Below are positions 9,061 through 16,910 of a stretch of DNA of 64,000 bases, piece after piece. The number at the start of each line of letters is the position of its first letter. Within the stretch, counting starts at the first letter, position 1. Both the position numbers and the translations under genes were made by a program. The notes under the pieces are model-generated. The model was not told the DNA's origin. It worked only from the letters and a program-made list of their open reading frames with translations, and did no database searches. The DNA comes from Stutzerimonas stutzeri. Its GTDB lineage: Bacteria; Pseudomonadota; Gammaproteobacteria; Pseudomonadales; Pseudomonadaceae. The stretch is from assembly GCF_000590475.1 (NCBI RefSeq), contig NZ_CP007441.1, positions 2,734,660 to 2,798,659 of the forward strand, written 5' to 3'.

Positions 9061-9757
9061 TTAGGTTTGTGATAACGACGCGAAGTAATCCTTCAGCGCT
9101 GTCGCCGTAACGCGAACCTTCGCCGGTTCCCTGTCGCACCTGGCGGTGAGCATCGTAAGTGGATAGCTGTCAAAGCGCAGCTTCGGCAGCACCCTAGCCA
9201 GAATCCCGTGCTCAACTGCTAAGCGCACATCTGCATGTACAAGCGGGCAATGCCCATCCCTTGTTCGCACATCTGCCGCAAGGCTACCTGATTGGTGGTT
9301 GGTACGCGCCTGAAGCACGATCCGCTCAGCCTTCCCGTTCACTTGGCTCCATTCAAGTGGAAAGGTTGGTATCGCTGCGCCCGCCACATCAGAGGCTGAC
9401 GTGGGGCGCTCCCTGAAATCACGCATCAGCGCGAGCCAGTGGTGGTCTTCCAGATCGCGGGCGAATCCGGCATTCCCTGACGCGCCAGATAGCTCGTGGA
9501 CGCGTAAAGCAACGTGTCCATCTCGCACAGCTTACGCCCTATCCAGCTGGAATCGCGGAGCTCGCCGACGCGCAGGGCAATGTCGATCCACGAATCGAAT
9601 ATATCGATCAGAGCGTCATCGACGATCAGACTCAGACGAAGTCGCGGCCAGTCCGCCAACACCGGTGCCAACGCTGGCGCGAGATAGGCGCCGAAGCGAA
9701 GCGGTGCAGAAATCCTTAGCTCACCGTCGGGCGCATCTCGAGCCGGTCCAACGACGC
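9061..9757 (-). pseudogene. LysR-family regulator remnant, several frameshifts, 5' end lost
   Basis: Pieces of a LysR ligand-binding domain follow one another in different frames. About 9735-9465 encode GELRISAPLRFGAYLAPAL and then ALIDIFDSWIDIALRVGEL. About 9500-9320 continue in a second frame (DLEDHHWLALMRDF, EWSQVNGKAERIVLQ). Near 9300-9240 the expected NQVALRQMCEQGMGIARL sits in a third frame, and the C-terminal VLPKLRFDSYPLTML returns to the second. At least three frameshifts are therefore needed. The winged-helix DNA-binding domain is absent; where it should be, a radC fragment is found instead. The gene cannot make a functional regulator. Confidence 0.8.
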
Positions 9758-9860
9758 GGCTGCAACTGCCGGGCCATCAGCAGGATGTTGGCTTCGGTGA
9801 CGGGCGAGTCGACCAGTAGGTACTGGTCGGCTCGCTAGCATTCAGCTTATGCAGGCGCAT
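9758..9860 (-). pseudogene. radC 5' fragment with a one-base deletion
   Basis: From 9860 leftward the DNA closely matches the first 100 or so bases of the intact radC at 17833. It starts MRLHKLNASEPTSTY against MRLHKLKASETTGTY; after one missing base it continues VDSPVTEANILLMARQL against VESPVTENDILLMAKQL. A ribosome-binding-like GAGG precedes the ATG. The match ends where LysR sequence begins. The fragment lies outside the left boundary of the present island, so it is probably left from an older mobile element. Confidence 0.8.
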
Positions 9861-10022
9861 GGTGGGATCCTCGGAGCGTTTGAGAAAGCGAGGAAGACGT
9901 CGGCGCCATCGTGAGGAGTTCTGCGACAGGCCAAACTGAATGAAGTCCGGGAAGGAATGGGGCAAAAATGTAGGTGGGGCAAAAAATGCCGCAAAATTCG
10001 GCGGCGCTCAAAAACCATCAGA

Positions 10023-10118
10023 CATAAAAAAATCCAGTCGCCGTTAAGTGACTGGATTTTCTAAGGTTTTTGGTCGGGACGGAGTGATTCGAACACTCTA
10101 CCCCTTGCACCCCATACA
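10023..10118 (-). repeat. Left attachment-site repeat (partial tRNA-Pro copy plus terminator)
   Basis: This stretch copies the right-end tRNA-Pro from its anticodon loop through its CCA end and terminator hairpin, with a handful of mismatches. The run of 29 bases ending in ATTCGAACACTC is identical in both. The copy stops at CCCCAT and what follows (ACAGGTAATAACC) is unrelated to a tRNA, so it is not a working tRNA gene. Confidence 0.9.
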
Positions 10119-10245
10119 GGTAATAACCTGTCTGAGCAGTTCCAAGCTAATCCGAAGCGGCTCCCCTAACCCCTTGATGCTACTGGCTTTCAGCCAGTTT
10201 CTCGTCCAAACTAGCCCAAAGCGATTCGAATCAAGCCGATCTCAT

Positions 10246-10296
10246 TTGGCAACGAATTGGCAACCAGACGATCGCAATTGGCAACCAATTGGCAAC
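10246..10296 (+). promoter_or_regulatory. Four TTGGCAAC repeats, probable integrase arm-binding sites
   Basis: TTGGCAAC occurs at 10246, 10257, 10278 and 10289, in the same orientation, with spacings of 11, 21 and 11 bases, near whole turns of the helix. They lie between the attachment repeat and the integrase start. Two more copies, again 11 bases apart, occur just inside the right end. Tyrosine integrases of phages and islands bind such arm sites, so a role in recombination and in repression of int is likely. Binding itself is inference. Confidence 0.65.
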
Positions 10297-10311
10297 GGGG
10301 AACTCGACCTA

Positions 10312-11658
10312 ATGGCCAAGATTACAGATCGCCAGATGACTGGCAAACCCGGACTAAGCGACAAATGGTTGAGCGAAGTAGCTATATGGGGTCACGGGAG
10401 CCTCGTGGCTCGCATCACGCCAAGCGGTGAACGCCTCTTTTACTTTCGCTATACCAATAGTCGCGGTGAGCGAGTGACCCTCCCCTTCGGTACCTACAGC
10501 CGAGATGGGAGCGAGGGCACCATGACGCTCGCCGAAGCCGGGCAACGGGCTAAAGAGCTTGCCGGAATTCACAAGTCGGGCACCAAGGATATAAAAGAAC
10601 ACCTCGAGGCAGAGGAAGCCTCGCGTATTGCAGCTCGCGACGCCGAGCTTGCAAGAGCTGCCGCTGAAAAAGCTGCTATTGCAGAGGCAAACGCTCGACT
10701 AGCAGCCAGGAAAACAGTCCAAGATCTGTTTGACCGCTGGGCAAAGGTTGACCTTATCAATCGCAAAGATGGCGGGGATGAGGTTCGCCGCATGTTCAAA
10801 AAGGACGTCCTGCCATTTCTGGGAGAGTTGCCTCTGGAAGATGTGAAAAAAGGGCACATCACTGGAGTCACCGATGCATTGCTCGCCCGCGGCGTCAACC
10901 GCATGGCTAAGATGATCTTCAGTCTAATGCGTCAGATGTTTAGGTTCGCTGTGGATCGGGACATGATTGACCATGATCCAACTGCAAGCATCCGCAAAGC
11001 CAAGATCGGAGGGAAAGACACGGAGCGGGACAGAGTTCTCAATGAAGATGAAATCCGAACATTGGCCAGGCTTGCCCCCGAGGCTGGCTTGCTTCCGTCA
11101 ACTGAGGCCGCTATCTGGATAGCCCTCTCGACTTGCTGTCGCATCGGAGAGCTGATGAACGCCCGTTGGAACAACATCGACCTAAAAGCAGGCAGGTGGC
11201 TCATACCTGCTGAAGATAGCAAAAATGGCAAAGCCCATACCGTGACACTCTCGAAATTTGCGACCGCGCAGTTTGAGATAGTTGAATCACTAAGCGGTGA
11301 TAGCGAATGGTGTTATCCCAATAGCACAAACACGGGTCCAGTCTGCTCCAAAACGGTGACCAAGCAACTCGGCGACAGGCAGCGACGCCCAGATATAGGC
11401 ATTATGAGCAATCGCAGCGCAAAGGCACAGGCCCTATTACTACCAGGTGGAAAATGGACACCCCATGACCTTCGTCGTACTGGTGCAACACTGATGACAG
11501 CTCTAGGCGTATTACCAGAAGTAGCAGAGCGGTGCCTTAACCACACCGAAGAAAACAAGGTCAAGCGGACATATCAAAGACACAACTATTCAAAAGAAAT
11601 GGCTCATGCCTGGGAGGTGCTTGGCGATAAAATATCAGACCTGAAACATATTAACTAG
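10312..11658 (+). CDS. int: Tyrosine recombinase / integrase
   Basis: I start the gene at ATG 10312 (448 residues), because the frame upstream runs through the attachment site and the arm repeats. The N-terminal part (about 1-85, ITDRQMTGKPGLSDKW, FYFRYTNSRGERVTLPFGTY) is an arm-binding domain of the P4-integrase kind. A charged, alanine-rich helix follows (about 85-140), then the core-binding domain (VQDLFDRWAKVDL). The catalytic domain shows Arg in CCRIGELMNARW, HDLRR, a CLNH motif and the terminal Tyr region TYQRHNYSKEM. It should catalyse insertion and excision at tRNA-Pro. The ribosome binding site is weak, which would fit low expression. Confidence 0.93.
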   Translation: MAKITDRQMTGKPGLSDKWLSEVAIWGHGSLVARITPSGERLFYFRYTNSRGERVTLPFGTYSRDGSEGTMTLAEAGQRAKELAGIHKSGTKDIKEHLEAEEASRIAARDAELARAAAEKAAIAEANARLAARKTVQDLFDRWAKVDLINRKDGGDEVRRMFKKDVLPFLGELPLEDVKKGHITGVTDALLARGVNRMAKMIFSLMRQMFRFAVDRDMIDHDPTASIRKAKIGGKDTERDRVLNEDEIRTLARLAPEAGLLPSTEAAIWIALSTCCRIGELMNARWNNIDLKAGRWLIPAEDSKNGKAHTVTLSKFATAQFEIVESLSGDSEWCYPNSTNTGPVCSKTVTKQLGDRQRRPDIGIMSNRSAKAQALLLPGGKWTPHDLRRTGATLMTALGVLPEVAERCLNHTEENKVKRTYQRHNYSKEMAHAWEVLGDKISDLKHIN

Positions 11659-11666
11659 GTTAAAGC

Positions 11667-12333
11667 ATGTCAATTTCAAATATTGAACTCTCTGAGTTCC
11701 TCATCCATGCAAAGCAACAGAATAAACACTTGTTTAGCTCCAAGTTCCCCGAAATGGATTACGACAAAGTAATTGTGGAGCCCGGGGCACGAAAAATCGA
11801 AAACGAATGTATTGAAACTACACAACAGGAAATCGATTCACTGTTTCGAACACAGCAACCATGGAACATCTGCTTAGAGCTAATAAAAGGATCCTATGTC
11901 ATACTGAAGCAGATCGAAGGATTCATAGAAAAAGGACCTAAGGGTTCCAGACGATATCATCCCATACATTGAGTACTTATTAAGGCTGGCTGGCACCCCA
12001 TATTACCACCCGCTGTACCATGAGCTTGGCCAGCAAAAATTCATAGCGTCAACCGGCGGAAAGGCGCGCTCACACATTTACCACCCAGCAAAACAGGAGG
12101 CAGCAAGACTCTTTGAATCATGCAAACCTGCCAACGGCTGGATGAGCATCGCCCAAGCCATTGACGAAATAGATAAAAAATTGTACGAATTCATAAGGGC
12201 GCAGAGGATACCGCTGAAACAGGCAGCACTTCCGGAAACCCTGCGAAGGTGGACGAGGAAAGATACAGAACTTAGATCAGCTCTGGAGAAAACCTTATCC
12301 ACCGAGGCCCGCACGCGAATTGGAATTTTATAA
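11667..12333 (+). pseudogene. Hypothetical island gene interrupted by a frameshift
   Basis: The first frame gives 101 residues from ATG 11667, eight bases after int, ending at 11972. A second frame is open from about 11929 to 12333 (DLRVPDDIIPYIEYLLRL...RTRIGIL) and has no start codon before 12142. Removing one base near the GAAAAAGG run at 11928-11935 joins them into one protein of about 221 residues. I recognise no family. The product would be soluble, with mixed charge and no signal peptide. A true mutation, a sequencing error or programmed frameshifting could explain it; the position next to int suggests a gene co-transcribed with it. Confidence 0.6.
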
Positions 12334-12345
12334 TAACCACTGATA

Positions 12346-13449
12346 TCACAACGTTACCTTAGGTTTGGCAGCGCTTTTTCGTGGCCTGCCTTTCCTTACT
12401 GAGCCAACCTTTGGTAATTCGCCTCGACCAAAGCATCGCCCTCCACCGTCAAGAGCAATCTTGATATAGACATCTTGCTTAGTTAAATATGTCGCAGCCT
12501 TTAAAAGGCTTTCTCGCTTCTCAAGCTCACCATGGTTTATCATTCCTATCCCGCAAGACCTGTAAGCTGATTTTTTAGAGTTACAATTAAAATATACACC
12601 CTTCCCAAGCGTAACATTTTCCTGCCAAATCTCTCCAATCAACCTTCCTAACGAAACATCCTCTCTTCTTTTTGCGCCATCTAAAAATACCATCACATGA
12701 TAATGATAAGACTTGGAAATACCGAACTCTAACTTCCAGCAATAACCAACCAAATCCCCCTTAGGAAATAACTTTTTTAGCTCCTTGAAAAATTCCTCTC
12801 TGTGCTCTTTCGCCTGAGCATAGCTAACATCCCCACCATTTCTTTTGGTTCTTGCTTCATACCCTAGATCCACCCTAACAACAAGCAGCCTAGACTTCGA
12901 ATCAAAGAGAGCATTTATATACTTAACAATGCTTCTGCGATTCTTGTTTGAGGAACGATTATGCTGGCTGATTTCGCTCTTAAAATTGTCACTAGATACT
13001 ACTTTTTTAAGATCCTCGATCATTTTGCTCAATGATTCGGCAACGCAACACACATCTTCGCTCGGGTATCCAGAAACTCCTGGATCACAGTATTTCTGCC
13101 GAAAGGCTATTGAGCACCTGAAAAAAGCTTCGACATGAGGACTAAACCTATGAAGTGGATAATGATATCTCATCCATTCTTCTCGCCATATAAATTTCAG
13201 AATATCCCGCCCTAAAACATCGTAAACTAAATATTTATTCCAACCTTTCGTTTGTATTTTGAATACTTCCTGACCATGTGCTACCACTTCCTTTACCAAG
13301 CGCTCTAATCTTACCAGATGAGCACAGACAGTCCTTTCTGGACAGACATAGACGTAACCACCTTCAAAGTAATCGTAGCAACCATCATGAAGCCCTTCGA
13401 TTACACCCTCCCTGCTCCATTCACATGCCTTGCTTGTTTTATCACTCAT
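12346..13449 (-). CDS. Inovirus Gp2 / YagK-YfjJ-type replication-like protein
   Basis: This 367-residue protein has the C-terminal YagK/YfjJ (inovirus Gp2) domain, about residues 185-335. Visible signatures are LLVVRVDLGYEARTKR, CWKLEFGISKSYHYHVMVFLDG, and AATYLTKQDVYIKI. The HYH pair in a hydrophobic strand resembles the metal-binding histidines of HUH-type replication proteins, but I do not see enough to claim the enzymatic fold. Such genes are common in P4-like and tRNA islands beside AlpA regulators, as here. The coding region is distinctly more AT-rich than its neighbours, pointing to a separate origin. A perfect 10-bp hairpin lies 28 bases upstream of the start. Function in replication is inference. 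Confidence 0.75.
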   Translation of the reverse strand: MSDKTSKACEWSREGVIEGLHDGCYDYFEGGYVYVCPERTVCAHLVRLERLVKEVVAHGQEVFKIQTKGWNKYLVYDVLGRDILKFIWREEWMRYHYPLHRFSPHVEAFFRCSIAFRQKYCDPGVSGYPSEDVCCVAESLSKMIEDLKKVVSSDNFKSEISQHNRSSNKNRRSIVKYINALFDSKSRLLVVRVDLGYEARTKRNGGDVSYAQAKEHREEFFKELKKLFPKGDLVGYCWKLEFGISKSYHYHVMVFLDGAKRREDVSLGRLIGEIWQENVTLGKGVYFNCNSKKSAYRSCGIGMINHGELEKRESLLKAATYLTKQDVYIKIALDGGGRCFGRGELPKVGSVRKGRPRKSAAKPKVTL

Positions 13450-13476
13450 TTATTAACAGCCTCTTTCGTTAGCTTT

Positions 13477-13501
13477 ACGACAGGCATTGAGTGCCTGTCG
13501 T
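13477..13501. promoter_or_regulatory. Perfect 10-bp hairpin upstream of the Gp2-like gene
   Basis: ACGACAGGCA (13477-13486), a TTGAG loop, and TGCCTGTCGT (13492-13501) form a perfect inverted repeat. It is not followed by a T run on either strand, so it is not an obvious terminator. It could be a binding or nicking site for the neighbouring replication-like protein, or an operator. The rest of 13502-13743 is AT-rich with TTAATTAATTAAT at about 13595, without a gene. Confidence 0.55.
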
Positions 13502-13743
13502 TATTACTCAGTGCTTACGCCTAAAAGTATGAATTCACATATACTCAGACTCAAGAAGACGAACTGACTCATAGTAGCCAAACAAGCAACTCTCAAATTA
13601 ATTAATTAATAACAAATAAACCAATATTCGACATTAAGGAAACCTCCTTAAGGCAAGCCATTCGACAACAAACAGCACCACAACCCTAAAGCACAAAACT
13701 TAAATCACAGCAAATAGTTAGGCTCGCAGCGAGTGCGATTTAG

Positions 13744-13962
13744 TCATACAGATCCCTTCACACGCTTATTTATCCACTCATTGATACTTTCTTCTAGCCA
13801 TCCAACCGCATAGGCGCCTAGCTTCGCCGGTTTTGGGAACTCAGGATCATATCGAGGGGACCTCTCGTTAATTCGGTCATAGATAGTTGACCTCGAAAGT
13901 CCCACACGTTCTTGAACCTGCTTAACTCTAAGAATTCTCATCTGCGAGTTCCTCTGATCCAT
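13744..13962 (-). CDS. AlpA-family regulator (first copy)
   Basis: The 72-residue product is an AlpA/MerR-like winged helix: MRILRVKQVQERVGLSRSTIYDRI is the DNA-binding helix-turn-helix, and GWLEESINEWINKR closes the domain as usual. The ATG inside (MRIL, 13941) is an alternative start. AlpA proteins regulate excision or gene expression in P4-like islands. This one lies upstream of, and in line with, the Gp2-like gene, and differs from the second AlpA at 22887. Confidence 0.88.
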   Translation of the reverse strand: MDQRNSQMRILRVKQVQERVGLSRSTIYDRINERSPRYDPEFPKPAKLGAYAVGWLEESINEWINKRVKGSV

Positions 13963-14282
13963 GGTCGCTGCTCCTCTTCGTGTGCAAAAGCTGATGGGGC
14001 CGGACTATAGAAACCGGCCGGGGAGATGTCTTTACGTGTGCTTCGTGTAAAAAAATACTGAAAGCAAGCACACCAACGTGGGCGCTCTAGATTGGGGTCT
14101 ACAGGCGTAACCGGGACTCGTACCGCCGACTCGATCCAGCCTACTGGAGGGCCCGCCAGCAGCGCCCAGGAACTAACTTTTGCTTGGAAAGGTACCAACT
14201 TAAAAAGCGGAGGAAGCGTCTAGCTGCGGCTGGTGCACGCCGTCCAGCCCCCCGTATCCGGATAGGCTCAGTGAGGATAGCG
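13963..14282. other. Intergenic region, no gene recognised
   Basis: About 320 bases between a leftward alpA and rightward genes. Promoters in both directions are expected. No clear hairpin or repeat was found. Confidence 0.35.
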
Positions 14283-14363
14283 ATGCGCATTAAAAAATAT
14301 TTCAGACCTGTATTACTCATTGGCAGCCGGGCAATACATACCCGCACGCCCAATGACTATTAA
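14283..14363 (+). CDS. Possible 26-residue peptide ahead of the zinc-ribbon gene
   Basis: ATG 14283 has GAGGATAG upstream and opens a 26-codon frame (MRIKKYFRPVLLIGSR...) rich in basic residues. Its stop codon TAA overlaps the AAGGAG ribosome binding site of the next gene. This arrangement is what a leader peptide or a coupled small gene would show, but no independent evidence supports it. Confidence 0.3.
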   Translation: MRIKKYFRPVLLIGSRAIHTRTPNDY

Positions 14364-14376
14364 AGGAGCTTAGATA

Positions 14377-14709
14377 ATGAGTATTTGCTGTCCTTCCTGC
14401 GGTTCTCTTCGAGTGGTTGCACGTAATCAGGGCCGGAAGATCGGAGGTGCTATTGGTGCCGTTGGCGGCACAGCCAGCGGAGCTGCCGGAGCTATGGCAG
14501 GAGCACAGAGTGGCGCACTAATCGGAGCTTTCGCTGGGCCTATAGGAATTACTATCGGCAGTCTGGCCGGCGCAATTCTAGGCGGTCTGGCCGGCGGGAC
14601 TGCCGGAGGACTAGCCGGGGCGAAGATGGGTGAGGAGTTCGACTCACATGTACTCGACAACTATGAGTGTCATCACTGCGGTATTGCTTTTTCGCAAACA
14701 GAGTATTGA
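14377..14709 (+). CDS. Zinc-ribbon protein with a glycine-zipper membrane segment
   Basis: The 110-residue protein has cysteines at both ends (SICCPSCG at the N-terminus, ECHHCG near the C-terminus) that could build one zinc ribbon. Between them, about residues 21-85, is a Gly/Ala-rich stretch full of GxxxG spacings (GGAIGAVGGTASGAAGAMAG, then LAGAILGGLAGGTAGGLAG), typical of membrane-inserting glycine zippers. I recognise the layout but know no function. AAGGAG precedes the start. It is the first gene of a rightward series leading to DUF932 and YqaJ, although a gap of 60 bases separates it from the next gene. Confidence 0.75.
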   Translation: MSICCPSCGSLRVVARNQGRKIGGAIGAVGGTASGAAGAMAGAQSGALIGAFAGPIGITIGSLAGAILGGLAGGTAGGLAGAKMGEEFDSHVLDNYECHHCGIAFSQTEY

Positions 14710-14768
14710 TTCCGCTTAGCCTTGGTGATTGGACGCTATTACATATGTTTGCTTAGTAAGGAAATATC

Positions 14769-15736
14769 ATGGCTCATCTCATAGAACAAATGGCCTATGT
14801 CGGTGCTACCCCGTGGCATGGACTGGGCAACAACCTTCCGCAAAAACAACCTATCGAGGTCTGGCAACGTGAAGCCGGTATGGACTGGCGGATCCTGGAA
14901 AGCCCCGTTCATTTCAAGTCGGATTCCATCGGCCATCTGGGCACCATTCATTCCTTCCCTGAGCAGAAGGTGCTGTTCCGCTCGGACACCAAAGCCCCGC
15001 TTTCGGTGGTCTCCCAGCGTTATCACACCGTGCAGCCACGCGAGGTACTGGAGTTCTACCGGGATCTCACCGAGGTCTCTGGCTACGAGCTGGAAACCGC
15101 TGGCGTGCTCAAGGGTGGTCGCAAGTTCTGGGCGCTCGCACGCACCGGCAAGGCACGGCGATCAAGGGTAACGACCAGGTCAACGGCTACCTACTGTTGG
15201 CTACGTCGTGCGACGGCACCTTGGCCACCACCGCAACGCCGACCACGGTGCGTGTCGTGTGCAACAACACCCTGACCATCGCTCTGGACGGCACCAGCCG
15301 AGCGATCAAGGTGCCGCACAACACTCGCTTCGATCCGAATCTGGTGAAGAAGCAGCTCGGTATAGCAGTCTCGCAATGGGACGACTTCATGTATCGCATG
15401 CGCCATCTGGCTGAACGCAAGGTGCAGTGGCATGAAGCAATGGGCTTCTTTATGAACGTCATGTGCGAGGTCAGTCCGACCGGCCAGCTTCCTGAACAGC
15501 TACCCAACGAGCGCGCCCTACGCAAGGTTCAGGAGCTGTACGAAGGCCGTGGCCGGGGCAGTCAGCTGGAATCGGCCAAAGGCACCGCCTGGGGCTTGCT
15601 TAATGCCGTGACCGAATACGTAGATCACGAGCGGCGTGCACGCAGCACCGAATACCGGCTGGATTCTGCCTGGTTCGGCCAAGGCGCGCAGATCAAGCAA
15701 CGCGCCCTGGATGCAGCGCTGCAACTCGCCGCCTAA
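14769..15736 (+). pseudogene. DUF932 phage/plasmid-like protein, frameshifted
   Basis: The N-terminal part (MAHLIEQMAYVGATPWHGLG) and the C-terminal part (VRVVCNNTLTIAL...AERKVQWHEAMGFF) together make the DUF932 / phage-plasmid-like family protein of about 320 residues. They are in different frames. Near 15151, after ALARTGKA, one base is missing: the second frame reads TAIKGNDQVNGYLLLATSCDG, the expected continuation. Adding one base gives 322 residues. The family occurs on mobile elements beside YqaJ and RadC; its function is unknown, probably DNA metabolism. Either a recent inactivation or a sequence error; the rest of the gene looks undamaged. Confidence 0.8.
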
Positions 15737-15760
15737 CCCGTCACCCCACCTCAACCGTAT

Positions 15761-15794
15761 CGCCCGGTCAGCTTCGCGCTGGCTGGGCGTTTTT
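15761..15794 (+). terminator. Intercistronic hairpin with T run before yqaJ
   Basis: CGCCCGGTCAGC (15761-15772) pairs with GCTGGCTGGGCG (15778-15789) with two mismatches, followed by TTTTT. It ends about 20 bases before the next start codon. A very similar structure precedes the next gene too (16850-16891). Confidence 0.7.
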
Positions 15795-15814
15795 ATGTCT
15801 GCAAGAGAAGCATA

Positions 15815-16819
15815 ATGAAAGCCACCTCATTGAATCGCAGCCCCAGCAAACCGCGCCCCGCTCTACGCCTGATCAGCACCAAGGAATTGCCTCGCGAAGA
15901 CTGGATGCAGATCCGCAAGCAAGGTATCGGCAGCTCGGATGCAGCCGCAGCAGTTGGACTGAGTCCCTACAAGTCACAGCTAGAGCTCTGGATGGAGAAG
16001 ACAGGCCGCAATGCCGGCCTGCCCAAGGCTGATCCGCACGATGAGGGAAGCCCGATGTACTGGGGCAACGTGCTGGAGCCCATCGTGGCCTGGCATTACA
16101 GCAAGCGCACGAAGAACAAGGTACGGCGCATCAACGCTGTGCTGCAGCACCCGGATCCGGAGCTGTCGTGGATGCTGGCCAACATCGACCGCGAGGTGAT
16201 CGGGGCCGACGATGTGCAGATCCTGGAGTGCAAGACAGCCGGCATAAACGGGGCACGCCTCTGGAAAGAGGGCGTGCCTGAGTATGTACAGCTTCAGGTA
16301 ATGCACCAGCTCGCCGTCACCGGCAAGCAAGCGGCGGATGTGGCGGTACTGCTGGGTGGCCAGACGCTGGAGATACATCGCATCGAACGAGACGAGCAGA
16401 TGATCGCTCGCCTGATCGAACTGGAGCGTAAGTTCTGGCACTACGTGGAAACCGACACGCCACCACCGGCTGATGGCACCGCTTCCGCTGAATCAGCCCT
16501 GCGCTGCCTCTATCAGGAGGACAACGGCCAGGTCGTCGACTTCAGCCAGCATGCTCGGCTCTCTGCTGCATACATCGAGCTGAAAGCCGTGCGTCAGTCG
16601 ATTGCCGACAAGGAGAAGCGCGAGGCCGAACTCAAGCAGATGCTGCAGCAAGCCATGGGCGATGCAAGTCGGGCGGAGTTTTCTAACGGTTACGTCAGTT
16701 GGCGCAAGGCCAAGGACAGCATCGGCCTCGATGTAGCTCAGTTGCTCAAGGACAAGCCCTACCTGCAGGCCAAGTATCCGTTGCTGAAACCAGGTGCGCG
16801 GCGATTCCTGGTCGGCTGA
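15815..16819 (+). CDS. YqaJ-family viral recombinase / exonuclease
   Basis: The 334-residue protein contains the YqaJ (lambda-exonuclease-like, PD-(D/E)xK) nuclease domain at about residues 30-200. Signatures are DWMQIRKQGIGSSDAAAAVGLSPY, YWGNVLEPIVAWHY (catalytic Glu), MLANIDREVIG (Asp) and ILECKTAG (the ExK pair). The region at about 255-290 is a charged helix (ELKAVRQSIADKEKREAELKQML). Family members degrade one strand of linear DNA and work with a single-strand annealing protein. AGAGAAG lies before the start. The following gene may be the functional partner. Confidence 0.88.
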   Translation: MKATSLNRSPSKPRPALRLISTKELPREDWMQIRKQGIGSSDAAAAVGLSPYKSQLELWMEKTGRNAGLPKADPHDEGSPMYWGNVLEPIVAWHYSKRTKNKVRRINAVLQHPDPELSWMLANIDREVIGADDVQILECKTAGINGARLWKEGVPEYVQLQVMHQLAVTGKQAADVAVLLGGQTLEIHRIERDEQMIARLIELERKFWHYVETDTPPPADGTASAESALRCLYQEDNGQVVDFSQHARLSAAYIELKAVRQSIADKEKREAELKQMLQQAMGDASRAEFSNGYVSWRKAKDSIGLDVAQLLKDKPYLQAKYPLLKPGARRFLVG

Positions 16820-16849
16820 AACCCAACACTTTTATCCCTTCCCTCCCCT

Positions 16850-16891
16850 TGGCCAGTCCATGCAGTTCGCGCTGCGTGGCTGGCCATTTTT
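16850..16891 (+). terminator. Intercistronic hairpin with T run before the next island gene
   Basis: TGGCCAG (16850-16856) pairs with CTGGCCA (16880-16886); inner CCA and GCAG pair with TGG and CTGC across a TTCGCG loop, followed by TTTTT. It ends 20 bases before the ATG at 16911. Confidence 0.75.
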
Positions 16892-16910
16892 CATTTCCAG
16901 GAGAATCACC

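Noticed and set aside
10071..10118. Second tRNA-Pro gene at the left end
   Set aside because: Only the 3' half matches; the D arm and 5' acceptor strand are missing.
10048..10311. Extension of the integrase frame through the attachment site
   Set aside because: The frame runs through the tRNA fragment and arm repeats; the integrase N-terminus begins at ATG 10312.
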